The translations under genes and the position numbers were made by a program. Below, piece after piece: positions 19,601-26,510 of a DNA stretch of 62,933 nt; position 1 is the stretch's first letter, and each line of letters opens with the position of its first letter. The notes below the pieces were generated by a model that was given only the letters and a program-made list of their open reading frames with translations, made no database searches and was not told the DNA's origin. The stretch is from Bacteroidales bacterium UBA1176 (GTDB lineage Bacteria; Bacteroidota; Bacteroidia; Bacteroidales; WCHB1-69): contig DBYW01000026.1 of NCBI GenBank assembly GCA_002311645.1, forward strand, positions 1 to 62,933. The letters run 5' to 3'.

Positions 19601-20654
19601 TGCGGACCATACCTATCCCAATAGCACCTCCGGCCATTTCGCCGCTGTGCCCAATGGCAATGTCACCACCTATCAATCACATTATGCTGCATTGACGACC
19701 GGCTGTATCAACCTGCACTATGTGAACGGTTATCCTGCCGAAGTGAATTTCTATGACTATTTCCTGGGAGCTGCCAATGCAGACTTCGACCTCCTCGTCG
19801 AGGCTGGATCCGGTTCTTATTATGTGACTTGCGACACCTTCCACAAGGCAGATGCATCCCAAGTGACCAATACCTCCCCGTGGGAGAAAATCACGGCTAC
19901 GCTCAATGGATTTGACGAGGTCGGTCGCGTGCGTTTCAAAGTGACTAACCATCACCACCGTCTGGATGTTTGTATTGACGATGTCAACATCCAGGAAGGT
20001 CTTCCTGATCTCCAGATTGTGGGCATCACCTACCCGTATGACTTCCGTGACTCGGTTGAACATCCGGATGCTTGCCTTGCAATTGGCGACACGGTGCATG
20101 TGAAGGCGCTTATCAAGAATAACGGACCTTCTGCGTTTACGAATTTCGACCTCTATGCGTTTATGAATGTGGGTATCAGCCACGACACTATCGTGGAACA
20201 CATTAATGACGTGATACAACCGGGAGAAACCGTTGAGCACGTGTTCAGCCAAGGCTTCTATATCGATGAATTGGTCGGATATTTGCAGTTCAGCGTCAGA
20301 GGCGAAATCGCACTTGACCGGAATTTGCAGAACAACATCAAGACGATCACCTCTTGTACGAACATCGGCCTGCCGGATGATTATGAAATCGGCGGCGGAA
20401 TGGTGCTCTATCAGAACATCCCGAACCCGGCTGTCACCACGACACGCATTCCGTATCTGATGGGAGACAATGAGAAGACTGTCTTGAAGATCTACACCGC
20501 ATTGGGACAACTCGTGTACTCCGACACACAAGACGCTCAGTTTGGCGACAACTATTACGATGTGGATGTCACTAACCTGCCTGCCGGCGTCTATTACTAT
20601 ACCGTGAGTAGCAACACTGCTTCGTTGACCAAGAAGATGGTTGTTCAAAAATAA
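10686..20654 (+). CDS. Giant T9SS-secreted multidomain protein (3322 aa)
   Basis: Start at MRKKLLLLF, which gives a clean signal peptide ending MLNAQ; the frame stays open 26 codons further upstream but that adds no signal. Order of parts: N-terminal lectin/jelly-roll-like region (about 20-240); a right-handed beta-helix-like segment rich in short Asn-containing turns (about 510-840); MAM- or jelly-roll-like and CARDB-like Ig modules; two related ~170-residue blocks beginning GKMLYTAEEIG and AKILYSNEEMG; a GEVED-type domain (WVYIDYDRDGVFNNNEE ... GETEDYAVNI, about 2720-2790); and a type A T9SS sorting domain at the end (NIPNPAVTTTRI ... LPAGVYYYTV ... KKMVVQK). It should be exported by SecYEG, then by the type IX system, and anchored on the surface or released. 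A role in adhesion or polymer binding is inferred. It has its own promoter and terminator. Confidence 0.93.
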   Translation: MRKKLLLLFALCLPFMLNAQVMDIDNVIDENFDGATLSVVPATSGFNPSGDWQLDNTQYLSAPSSFHCPVYSSSGQCLMTTTPIELAATSVQNVNHFYLEFDHICKVSQLDQTQIVYFLGFVGANGMVQWGTAQQLTFTSTSSFYYGNAESSLTNGRFNDACYTIWNASSTTAVPNSTWWRHEQFDLSSFLLNQTVTSAGVQYPVTHVRIGFRVNKTSASASGTQACAGWYIDNLKCTLSNCELIRPKITLQPTIYVNKNNNLLNNIGPYTIKARIEDNDTINLNTLAFSYSINSGQQVTLPNTITSNTLNANGHVVLSEWNLPSICYYDTIRYRIVANDVHGSAANTIDTPLIAWHNQTNIHYNDCHLDSLNTFPHCFITGTPEPVTVYFKNKSDATNSPGSPYQTSLNVTLKVENENHVQTHLSTHNWTGSLCFDERDNLSLSTFTPTHGFNYITVCINTRNGQADGFHGSGTTTNRSDTIRFVGYACDSLLHGDYTVGGTNPDFATMIDVKAALDYCGVNGPTTFHLRPGTYQDFDFTDNYIGQSATNTITFQGDNVNTVIVTNGNTDAGNNIFGALTLVHADNFAFKNITFRANNTAVSRGVVLRGNGSTNVLIDGCRIEAYPTNSTANTSFAIGRSVAAAATSGQVAQSDDVIIRNSTIVGGNYGVYFVGSAQRRNVLAIQNNRIISCYRAVQTSYCNCEMTGNHISQHPTGSTHPNFSGIYSEQLQALDINGNTIDSTYDVEYGICVKNASTQDYFIRNNHVIVGNSNFGINVESSSSTASDTGYIYNNEVILYPVVAAASYAAQIKSSNYLQVTNNSFFIKSDAPYNNTAALRIENNSNTYLNNNVLLNMVNSSDNTNYPLYLNNTSTVTGSYNDLYSASGVIAYKTVSRNTIAEFESAVTTTHNNISLLPPMANPTLSLMPTDYTGMECGRNAHVTSDIRNVSRTSLTYMGAYANAIPATDASIVALVNPVSGSCPQNPYNITVSVANKGSQALNFASHNATITVHSDSLNLTQSVTVNSGTIPVLGALNEVVANNVNIPVNQVIDLTFIIRTVGDNNYANDTLRLSFVLEAAIPEYEEDFSMGTKQTWTIEQIAGAGNWSFQEGAGVYPTISPVYGTGRLFFNSKNFANNTESRAIMPVVQLNNSVNPILEVWFAHDNTTNSAAEGVTVKISTNGGTTFTALTPQGQSTSLLKRYLSSANPAIWTLYTYDLSNYVSSGCVYIAFDAKSQHGNNINIDRIRLRNLYDNDIAVTNIYAQGETPAQYDVDGVVSALVRNEGRQAQNNIKVYLNVVGAAEQYHDSLTIASLASGAETIVTFPDHHYNVLEAKDVEVRSRNDQVNDNNASHWRMEVTNNIANYADTSSVGLLTGDYSNVIRPCVRYRATNELVVSAVKYYYDQTYIADPSEGFRAFVANSAGNIVATSEVINFSQLQQGAWNTIPIVNYALTNMHDLYVGIEMMAHGDYLCSQVETPLRDSTFYFLTNGTYVPQTFGRFMIGAVIDTPHVNDLGILSLVNPTTRCDMGHEAITVEITNNGSSDILPGTVFNYSVNGQPTVSQTLNDTIYSHQTTTFAFNTLYDFTNNQVNIDDNYNIKVWVVKGAHDRLQYNDTLNLTIQSLGKSATPIVAQDTVNISYYTSETLTASLPASITNGVLGWFTSTGYETWELKAYGNTYTTPVTFFDTVYYVNANPGEINDTIVGTGTLTGTQPFVFNNGYSRGKMLYTAEEIGHFGTLTQIGLYVNTAANGADGIPIKIYMKKTTDAMLPTAAAAVDWDAETSTATLVVDKRIYFNPTGWCYIDLDVPFEYDADNLLIYTETNCADYCTGTGSACNTCGAAVSGGATLPIFRQTNMGNGYVLYKSGNTTASLIGNYNVYARRLNMYFKIADLACGSEKVPIHVHVPDIPIYDVQTESWNYPQGGCALYDEHIQVSVKNMLNMPIPANKVMVHAIVNGTHLTQMIAEPFASEEVKTVTFSTTYNFDAPVSNTTFSYVVYTDMPDESIVYRGNDTISGTLSSTYTAPLLASYTYTGEYTQTLEILQPADRLTMTGSNAQITRYLFYTDSTSTTPITLSPATAQFYTTPVLYDSVTYWVEAISRTSNCTTRRAPIHINVFKPTYDLVTNSLVAPSDYQCGLAQSPQIQVNVGNTDTTSTSVIPAGTFALTARFVDGSQNVTGNATVSTPINHLANTDVAITMNNLSSTTQNYTYNYNIYSNPVGNMAVYRRNDTISGVLHVPANPVAPAPMTINATYGNPAVITPSAAPLNYYYFYENSTGGNPIGEGASYTTDPIFSPTTLYYSGRIESNDFKASVQAGTQTVAQSAPFYTTQGHSYAKILYSNEEMGGLAGTIDTFFVNVTTANTSGAGIPVKIWMKNGPDADGLSATPAFVWNTETSTAQLVFDGEMEFAQTGWMAVPILGGFDYTGGALYIYVEHDCGSASCVTGLGVIEPKFQNSTYSTNNQKKVLQYHNNSAVSSTAATTFTLINYRWNTIFKFNYTCESPRAVVNINATIPQHDVGVEAITAPAAVNPAYTANETVTVTLRNYGSQAASNFPVSYQFENNAPVTQNFTGTIASGATANMTFTTPVDLHTVYYETPFKAYTGLSTDSHHQNDTLTIQLSKGDPCTSHPTVTLTDGADISNVTFAGINNGAGTPYMNYTPDGNGLYTDYTHTVAPGQIVLGQTYPVSVTHSFTTSSGATVYKWVYIDYDRDGVFNNNEELVYTSGAVNHVANGSSATTVGSVTIPSTATTGLTRMRVICAASNINTTYRPCGVYTVRGETEDYAVNILPPYNTDLGIASYVHPVGDVCPDTAGRIRVTIKNFGGETQIFSTSNAATITATVTGPVPGTYTTTISSGSLASGESKVVVLDGVNISVPGSYQINSHVTYPGDMYTQNDQMSVTANVVSLASTATGYETLPYSQNFDFNNNDDANWLPQYWSKEQSNANYTWRVYTASSPNSASNAGPTADHTYPNSTSGHFAAVPNGNVTTYQSHYAALTTGCINLHYVNGYPAEVNFYDYFLGAANADFDLLVEAGSGSYYVTCDTFHKADASQVTNTSPWEKITATLNGFDEVGRVRFKVTNHHHRLDVCIDDVNIQEGLPDLQIVGITYPYDFRDSVEHPDACLAIGDTVHVKALIKNNGPSAFTNFDLYAFMNVGISHDTIVEHINDVIQPGETVEHVFSQGFYIDELVGYLQFSVRGEIALDRNLQNNIKTITSCTNIGLPDDYEIGGGMVLYQNIPNPAVTTTRIPYLMGDNEKTVLKIYTALGQLVYSDTQDAQFGDNYYDVDVTNLPAGVYYYTVSSNTASLTKKMVVQK

Positions 20655-20676
20655 CCCTCTTTTTAACATATTTCCC

Positions 20677-20710
20677 AAAAACTACTCGATGCCAGTCGGG
20701 TAGTTTTTTT
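20677..20710 (+). terminator. Intrinsic terminator after the giant T9SS gene
   Basis: AAAACTACTCG pairs with CGGGTAGTTTT (11 bp, one T-G pair) around an 8-nt loop, followed by more T residues. Confidence 0.88.
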
Positions 20711-20750
20711 GTTTAAACCAAGTAATAGAAAACTGTTTTTTTCGTTAAGC

Positions 20751-21920
20751 ATGGATATGAAACGGTTTCTCATAGCTATTTGTATCGTCCTGTCTGTATT
20801 GTCTGGAAGATCCCAAATCACCGTGGGGGCGGCCTGCACGGACCATTATTTGCCATTGTTGGAGGGCAAGCGCGTCGCGGTGTGCGGAAACCAAACCTCC
20901 ATGGTGGGCGCCACTCACTTGGTGGACACGTTGATCTCCTCTGGCGTGCGCCTCGTCAAGATCTTCTGCCCCGAACACGGTTTCAGGGGCAATGCCGAGG
21001 CGGGCGCGCACATTGCTTCTTCCATAGATGCAAAGACGGGCATCCCCATCATTTCCCTCTATGGCAAGAACAAGAAACCTACTCCCGAACAGATGTCGGA
21101 TGTGGACGTTGTCCTGTTCGACCTTCAAGATGTGGGGTGCCGTTTCTATACATACATCTCCACGTTGCACTATGTGATGGAGGCGGCTGCCGAAAATGGC
21201 AAGCAGGTCATTGTGCTCGATCGTCCTAATCCCAATGGCTTTTATGTGGATGGTCCTGTGCTCGAACCGAAATACACTTCCTTTGTGGGGATGCATCCCG
21301 TTCCAGTGGTTTATGGCATGACGATAGGGGAGTACGCACGCATGATCAACGGCGAGCGTTGGCTTAAGGATGGATTGCAATGTGCCCTGACAGTGATTGA
21401 GCTGGAAAACTACACGCACGAGACACGCTACGTGTTGCCTGTGTCCCCTTCGCCAAACCTGCAGACCCCGGAGGCGATCCTTCTTTACCCGTCGCTTTGT
21501 TTTTTCGAGGGTGCGGGTGTTAGTGTGGGACGTGGCACGCCAACCCCCTTCCAAATCTACGGCTTCCCCGGATTGCGCGGCGGCAACTTCTCTTTCACAC
21601 CGGTGGCCATAAAAGGAGTGTCCGAAAACCCGCCCTACAAAGGTGTGAAGTGTGAGGGATTTGACTTGACCCAAGTGGCGAAAGATTACCTTGACAGTGC
21701 CGGATATCTTCGGATAGAATACCTGCTTACCGCCTATAGGTTGTTCCCCGACAAGGAAAAATTCTTTACGAATGTCAGTTTTTTCGACAAGTTGGCTGGC
21801 ACAGACCGCCTGCGCCAGCAGATTGTAAGAGGTGTCCCGGAAAAGGATATCCGCGCTTCGTGGCAAGAAGGAATAGACAGATTCAAAGTCGTGCGGGAGC
21901 GATACTTGTTGTATGAATGA
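20751..21920 (+). CDS. DUF1343 protein, NamZ-like exo-beta-N-acetylmuramidase
   Basis: About 389 residues from ATG 20751 (a second ATG 6 bp on is equally possible), with a signal peptide ending SGRSQ. DUF1343 motifs: LEGKRVAVCGNQTS, FCPEHGFRG, DLQDVGCRFYTYISTLHYVMEAAAE, LDRPNPNG, GMTIGEYARM, and SPNLQTPEAILLYPSLCFFEG followed by SVGRGTPTPFQIYG. Members of this family (glycoside hydrolase family 171) remove MurNAc from peptidoglycan fragments, so this is likely a periplasmic or secreted cell-wall recycling enzyme. The frame is open further upstream into the terminator region, which was rejected. Confidence 0.9.
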   Translation: MDMKRFLIAICIVLSVLSGRSQITVGAACTDHYLPLLEGKRVAVCGNQTSMVGATHLVDTLISSGVRLVKIFCPEHGFRGNAEAGAHIASSIDAKTGIPIISLYGKNKKPTPEQMSDVDVVLFDLQDVGCRFYTYISTLHYVMEAAAENGKQVIVLDRPNPNGFYVDGPVLEPKYTSFVGMHPVPVVYGMTIGEYARMINGERWLKDGLQCALTVIELENYTHETRYVLPVSPSPNLQTPEAILLYPSLCFFEGAGVSVGRGTPTPFQIYGFPGLRGGNFSFTPVAIKGVSENPPYKGVKCEGFDLTQVAKDYLDSAGYLRIEYLLTAYRLFPDKEKFFTNVSFFDKLAGTDRLRQQIVRGVPEKDIRASWQEGIDRFKVVRERYLLYE

Positions 21921-21937
21921 CAAATGCCTTTTTTTTC

Positions 21938-21945
21938 TATTTTTG
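21938..21945 (+). promoter_or_regulatory. -7 promoter box for the S46 peptidase gene
   Basis: TATTTTTG followed by C, 16 bp before the first ATG of the peptidase gene. Confidence 0.5.
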
Positions 21946-21960
21946 CATTTCCAAAAGTGA

Positions 21961-24111
21961 ATGAGTATGAAACATAAAATCAACATCCTTTTCATCGCCT
22001 TGGTGATGATTGTCATGGGTGCCCGTGCCGATGAGGGCATGTGGCTGCCGTATTCCATTAATGGTAAGAACCTGGCAGAAATGCAGCGTCTTGGCTGCAA
22101 GCTGACTGCCGAGCAAATCTTTAGCTTCAACCAGCCCAGCCTGAAAGATGCCATCGTGCAGTTCGGCGGCGGCTGTACCGGCGAGCTGATTTCCGCCGAA
22201 GGCCTGCTGCTCACCAACCACCACTGTGGACTCGGACAGGTGCAGGCACACTCCTCCGTGGAACACGATTACCTGCAGGACGGCTTTTGGGCACGCAGCA
22301 AGGACCAGGAATTGCCCAATGAGGGCCTGACAGTTTCCTTCCTTAACTATATCGAGGATGTGACGGACAAGATTCTGAAGGGCTGTTCCGACAAGATGAC
22401 GGAGGAAGAACGCGCCAAGCTCATTCAGGAAAATGGTGATAAACTGATCAAGGAAACCAAGGGCGAACGCGATGTGGAGGTGGAAATTGTTCCCTTCTAT
22501 CACGGTAACCAGTACATCTTGTTCGTATATGATGTCTATAAGGATGTGCGTTTGGTCGCCTGCCCGCCTTGGGGTATTGGAAAATATGGTGCCGATACGG
22601 ATAACTGGACGTGGCCGCGTCACAAGGGCGACTTCTGCATCTTCCGCGTGTACACCGCTCCTGACGGCTCCCCCGCCAAGTATAGCAAGGACAATGTGCC
22701 GATGAAATCCAAGCATTTCCTGCCTATCTCCCTGAAGGGTGTGCAGCCGGGCGACTATGCGATGATCCTGGGCTACCCGGGCTCCACAGACCGCTACTCC
22801 TATTCCGAGGCAGTGCAGAACATCATTGATTTGGAAGGTCCTGCCGTGGTCGATTGTCGCACCACCAAGCTGGAACAGTATCGCAAGCACATGGATGCCG
22901 ACCCTGCCGTCTTTATCCAATATGCCTCCAAACAGGCCAGCGTCAGCAACTATTGGAAGTATTATATCGGACAAGTGAAGCAGTTGCAGCGCAACAAAGT
23001 GGTGGAGAAGAGAAAGAAACAGGAAGAGGAATTTGCCCGTTGGGTGGAGCAGGATAAAGATCGGAAAGCCAAATACACTGGCGTTTTTGATGAGATGCAT
23101 AAATATTGGAATCATCAGAATAAGTATACCAAGACGTTGATTTATCACCGTGAGGCGGGTTGGCGTGGCGGTGAGGCTGTTGCCTTCGCTTTGAAATTCA
23201 GAGCATTGAACAATGCCTTCTCTGATAAATCCGTCTCGTCTGCTGACATTGCAGCGTACGCGCAGCGTATGAAAGGCACTGTGAAGAGTTTCTTCAAGGA
23301 TTATGACAAGTCCTTGGACCGTGATGTGACCATCGCCTTGCTGAACCTCTTCTATAAAGATGTCAATCCCAGCCAACTGCCACCTATGGTCAAAAAGATA
23401 GGCGACAAGAACCACGGCGATTTCACGGCTTTCGTGAACAGTGCTTTTGAAAAATCCGTTTTGGTGGATGAAGACAAGTTGATTGCCTATTTGGACAAAC
23501 CCAAACCCTTGTCCAAGGATCCCATCTATGCCTTGATGTTCGACATTGTCAATTCTTACATCGAATTACAGGAACAGGCTGATGCTGTGGACAACTCTCG
23601 CGCCGATCGACTCTATATGAAAGGTCTGATGGAAATGCAGAAGGATCGCAATTTTTATCCTGATGCCAACTTTACCATGCGCCTTACCTACGGTAGCGTC
23701 CAGAAATGCGAGCCTTCCGATGCTATCACGTATGACTATGTCACCACCTTGGATGGTGTAATGGAGAAATACAAACCTGGTGACTGGGAATTTGATGTGC
23801 CGAAGGATTTGATCAAGCTCTGGGAAAACAAGGACTATGGCCGCTATGCCGACAAGAACGGCAATTTGATAGTGAATTTCATCACTACCAACGATATCAC
23901 GGGTGGCAACTCCGGCAGCCCTGTTATCGATGGCGAAGGTAACCTTATCGGTCTGGCTTTTGACGGCAACTGGGAAGCCATGAGCGGCGACATCGCGTTT
24001 GAGAATGAGGTGCAGCGCACCATCTGCATGGATATGCGTTATCTGCTCTTTATCATCGACAAGATGGCGAATGCGCAAAATCTGATGCAGGAACTGAAGA
24101 TTGTGGAATAA
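21961..24111 (+). CDS. S46 family dipeptidyl-peptidase, DPP7-like
   Basis: 716 residues with a signal peptide (GARA-DEGMWLP). A chymotrypsin-like fold is interrupted by a large helical domain. Catalytic elements: TNHHCG (His87-His88-Cys89) and Ser651 in TGGNSGSP. Eighteen residues after the serine, at position 669 in FDGNWEAMSGD, there is glycine. In the S46 family arginine at this position (DPP11) selects Asp/Glu at P1, while glycine (DPP7) goes with hydrophobic P1 residues, so DPP7-type specificity is inferred. It removes dipeptides from peptides in the periplasm, fitting a peptide-fermenting lifestyle. Two ATGs (21961, 21967) are possible starts. Confidence 0.95.
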   Translation: MSMKHKINILFIALVMIVMGARADEGMWLPYSINGKNLAEMQRLGCKLTAEQIFSFNQPSLKDAIVQFGGGCTGELISAEGLLLTNHHCGLGQVQAHSSVEHDYLQDGFWARSKDQELPNEGLTVSFLNYIEDVTDKILKGCSDKMTEEERAKLIQENGDKLIKETKGERDVEVEIVPFYHGNQYILFVYDVYKDVRLVACPPWGIGKYGADTDNWTWPRHKGDFCIFRVYTAPDGSPAKYSKDNVPMKSKHFLPISLKGVQPGDYAMILGYPGSTDRYSYSEAVQNIIDLEGPAVVDCRTTKLEQYRKHMDADPAVFIQYASKQASVSNYWKYYIGQVKQLQRNKVVEKRKKQEEEFARWVEQDKDRKAKYTGVFDEMHKYWNHQNKYTKTLIYHREAGWRGGEAVAFALKFRALNNAFSDKSVSSADIAAYAQRMKGTVKSFFKDYDKSLDRDVTIALLNLFYKDVNPSQLPPMVKKIGDKNHGDFTAFVNSAFEKSVLVDEDKLIAYLDKPKPLSKDPIYALMFDIVNSYIELQEQADAVDNSRADRLYMKGLMEMQKDRNFYPDANFTMRLTYGSVQKCEPSDAITYDYVTTLDGVMEKYKPGDWEFDVPKDLIKLWENKDYGRYADKNGNLIVNFITTNDITGGNSGSPVIDGEGNLIGLAFDGNWEAMSGDIAFENEVQRTICMDMRYLLFIIDKMANAQNLMQELKIVE

Positions 24112-24153
24112 ACAATCCGGAACTTTCTTCTCCCGCCCAACGCTGATTTTGTA

Positions 24154-24161
24154 TATTTTTG
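24154..24161 (+). promoter_or_regulatory. -7 promoter box for the hpt-adk-dxr-rsgA run
   Basis: TATTTTTG followed by C, 21 bp before the hpt ATG. The genes that follow are tightly spaced (3, 1 and 6 bp before adk's leader, dxr and rsgA), so this may drive the whole group. Confidence 0.5.
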
Positions 24162-24181
24162 CACCCGTAATTACCAACGCT

Positions 24182-24721
24182 ATGCAAGACACCATACAAG
24201 TCCTTGACAAGACCTTTGTCAAATATATAACTGATGCGCAGATACAAGAAGCCATCCGCAAGGTGGCGGAGCAGATCAACGAGGACTACAAGGACGACAA
24301 TCCCGTGATTCTCATCACCCTCAATGGGGCGGTGTTCTTTGCCGTTGATTTGCTGAAACAATTGCGGATACCATGTCGCATCACTTGCGTGAAGTTGGCT
24401 TCATACAGTGGCATGCAATCTACCAACAAAGTACAAAGCCTTATCGGGTTGACGGAAGATCTCAAGGATGAGCGCGTTCTGGTCGTCGAAGATATCATCG
24501 ACACGGGACGCACGTACAGTCACATCGCCGAAATGCTGCGCGATACGGGCCTGCGTGATATGCGTATTGCCACGCTGACCTATAAGCCCGATGCCTATAA
24601 ACTTGAGTTGCCCATCCATTACGTCGGGTTGACTATCCCCAATAAGTTTATTGTGGGCTATGGTCTCGACTACAATGGCTATGGTCGTAATTATTCGGAT
24701 ATATATCAAGTGATAGAATAG
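24182..24721 (+). CDS. hpt: Hypoxanthine phosphoribosyltransferase
   Basis: 179 residues from ATG 24182. Type I phosphoribosyltransferase fold. The PRPP loop VLVVEDIIDTGRTY (about 103-116) is intact, the flexible-loop region SYSGMQSTNK precedes it, and YVGLTIPNKFIVGYGLDYNGYGRN is the C-terminal purine-binding part. It salvages hypoxanthine and guanine to IMP and GMP. The frame is open upstream across the promoter box, so the longer reading was rejected. It is the first gene of a purine-salvage and isoprenoid run. Confidence 0.95.
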   Translation: MQDTIQVLDKTFVKYITDAQIQEAIRKVAEQINEDYKDDNPVILITLNGAVFFAVDLLKQLRIPCRITCVKLASYSGMQSTNKVQSLIGLTEDLKDERVLVVEDIIDTGRTYSHIAEMLRDTGLRDMRIATLTYKPDAYKLELPIHYVGLTIPNKFIVGYGLDYNGYGRNYSDIYQVIE

Positions 24722-24754
24722 TTTTTGAAATCTGAAAACCTAAAAATAACCACT

Positions 24755-25327
24755 ATGAATATCGTTCTGTTCGGCGCCCCTGGCAGCGGCAAGGGTACAC
24801 AAGCGAAACTTATTGTTGAAAAATATGGCTTTGACCATGTCTCCACAGGAGACCTCTTCCGTTATGAAATTTCCCATAAGACTCCGTTAGGCCTTAAGGC
24901 ACAGGAAATTATCAATCGTGGCGATCTTTGTCCCGATGACATCACGCTTGGCATGCTTAATAACCATATCCAGAAGCACGCTGACAGCAAGGGCTTTATT
25001 TTTGACGGTGTGCCCCGCACCATCAAACAGGCTGAGATGCTCGACGACAAGGCGCTCTTCCCGAACCTCGACATCGATATGGTACTGTATCTCTATGTGG
25101 AGATGGAAGAGGTGGAAAAACGCATCCTGAAGCGCGCTCAACTTGAAAACCGTGCCGACGACACCCCCGAGACCGTCAAGGCGCGTGTGGCCAATTTCTT
25201 TGAGCAAACCATGCCTTTGGTGGACTATTACAAGAGTCAAGGCAAGCTGATACAACTGAACGGCATGCAGGACATTGAGCATGTCTTCGCCGACATTTGC
25301 GCCACCATCGACCAACAATCCAAGTAA
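24755..25327 (+). CDS. adk: Adenylate kinase
   Basis: 190 residues from ATG 24755. The P-loop GAPGSGKGTQ is at 6-15, then DHVSTGDLFRYEI, and FDGVPRT, where most adenylate kinases have FDGFPRT. The LID is short (RAQLENRADDTPETVKARV), without the zinc-binding insertion of long-form enzymes. It equilibrates ATP, ADP and AMP. The start at MNIVLFG puts the P-loop in the normal place; the 10-codon extension adds nothing conserved. The dxr ATG follows the stop by 1 bp. Confidence 0.96.
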   Translation: MNIVLFGAPGSGKGTQAKLIVEKYGFDHVSTGDLFRYEISHKTPLGLKAQEIINRGDLCPDDITLGMLNNHIQKHADSKGFIFDGVPRTIKQAEMLDDKALFPNLDIDMVLYLYVEMEEVEKRILKRAQLENRADDTPETVKARVANFFEQTMPLVDYYKSQGKLIQLNGMQDIEHVFADICATIDQQSK

Positions 25328-25328
25328 G

Positions 25329-26504
25329 ATGGAGGGGACGGCACATAAGCGGCGCATTGCCTTGTTGGGCTCTACCGGTTCAATGGGCATGCAGTCGCTG
25401 GAGGTGATTGCGCAATATCCAGACCTGCTGCAGTTGGAAGTCATCGCGGCCAACTCCAGTGCTGACCTGCTCATACAGCAGGCTCGGCAGTTTAAGCCTA
25501 ACATCGTGGTTGTGGTGCAGGAAGCGGCCTATAAGGTTGTCAAGGAGGCGCTGGCCGACGAGGATGTCAAGGTCTTCTGCGGTGAACAGTCTCTGTGCGA
25601 TGTGTGCGAGATGGAGTGTGTCGACATGGTGCTCTCCTGCATCGTGGGTGTGGCCGGATTGCGTCCCGTCTATCACGCCATCGAGTGTGGAAAGCTCATT
25701 GCATTGGCCAACAAGGAGACGCTTGTGGTGGCCGGCGAACTGATGACCCGCAAGGCGCTCGAAATGCAGACCGCCATCTATCCCGTCGATTCGGAACATT
25801 CAGCCATTTTCCAGGCGCTCGCCGGAGAACAACACCAATCCATAGAAAAACTGATCATTACCGCGTCCGGCGGCCCTTTCCGGGGCTGGACGCGTGCGCA
25901 ACTCGAAGAGGTGACGCTTGCCAAGGCCCTGCAGCACCCCAACTGGAGCATGGGTCCTAAGGTGACCATCGATAGCTCCACACTGATGAACAAAGGACTT
26001 GAGGTTATTGAGGCCAAGTGGCTTTTCAATATCCCGATCGACCGCATAGAGACTGTGGTGCACCCGCAGTCGATAATCCATTCCCTTGTGCAGTTTCACG
26101 ATGGCTCCATCAAGGCACAGCTTGGCCTGCCCGATATGAAGTTGCCTATCCAGTATGCCATCACCTATCCGCTGCGATTGGAAAACAACTTCCCACGTTT
26201 CGATTTTGCCAAGTATCCCCAACTCTCGTTCGAGCAGCCTAACAGGGAACTGTTCCCTTGTCTTGACATCGCCTATTGCGCATCCCGGCAGGGTGGCAAC
26301 ATGCCGTGCGTGATGAATGCCGCCAACGAGGTCGCGGTACAATGGTTCCTGCAGGAGAAAATCCGCTATGTGGATATCCCGAGAGTCATAGAACAGGCTC
26401 TTTCAACGGCCGACTTTTGCAAACCTGAAAGCGTGGACGAATATCTTGCTGTCGATAAGGAAACAAAGGAACGTTTGTTTGCCTCCAATTTTCCACGCAA
26501 CTGA
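25329..26504 (+). CDS. dxr: 1-deoxy-D-xylulose 5-phosphate reductoisomerase
   Basis: 391 residues. The NADPH site GSTGSMGMQSLEVI is near the N-terminus; ALANKETLVVAGEL, PVDSEHSAIFQAL, ASGGPFRG and HPNWSMGPKVTIDSSTLMNKGLEVIEA are the metal- and substrate-binding motifs. It makes MEP, the committed step of the non-mevalonate isoprenoid pathway. The ATG at 25329 starts 1 bp after the adk stop. Other MEP-pathway genes are not in the window. Confidence 0.97.
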   Translation: MEGTAHKRRIALLGSTGSMGMQSLEVIAQYPDLLQLEVIAANSSADLLIQQARQFKPNIVVVVQEAAYKVVKEALADEDVKVFCGEQSLCDVCEMECVDMVLSCIVGVAGLRPVYHAIECGKLIALANKETLVVAGELMTRKALEMQTAIYPVDSEHSAIFQALAGEQHQSIEKLIITASGGPFRGWTRAQLEEVTLAKALQHPNWSMGPKVTIDSSTLMNKGLEVIEAKWLFNIPIDRIETVVHPQSIIHSLVQFHDGSIKAQLGLPDMKLPIQYAITYPLRLENNFPRFDFAKYPQLSFEQPNRELFPCLDIAYCASRQGGNMPCVMNAANEVAVQWFLQEKIRYVDIPRVIEQALSTADFCKPESVDEYLAVDKETKERLFASNFPRN

Positions 26505-26510
26505 TTGCCT

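Noticed and set aside
20745..22217. 490-codon minus-strand open frame
   Set aside because: Crosses the antisense of two well-supported plus-strand genes and the promoter between them.
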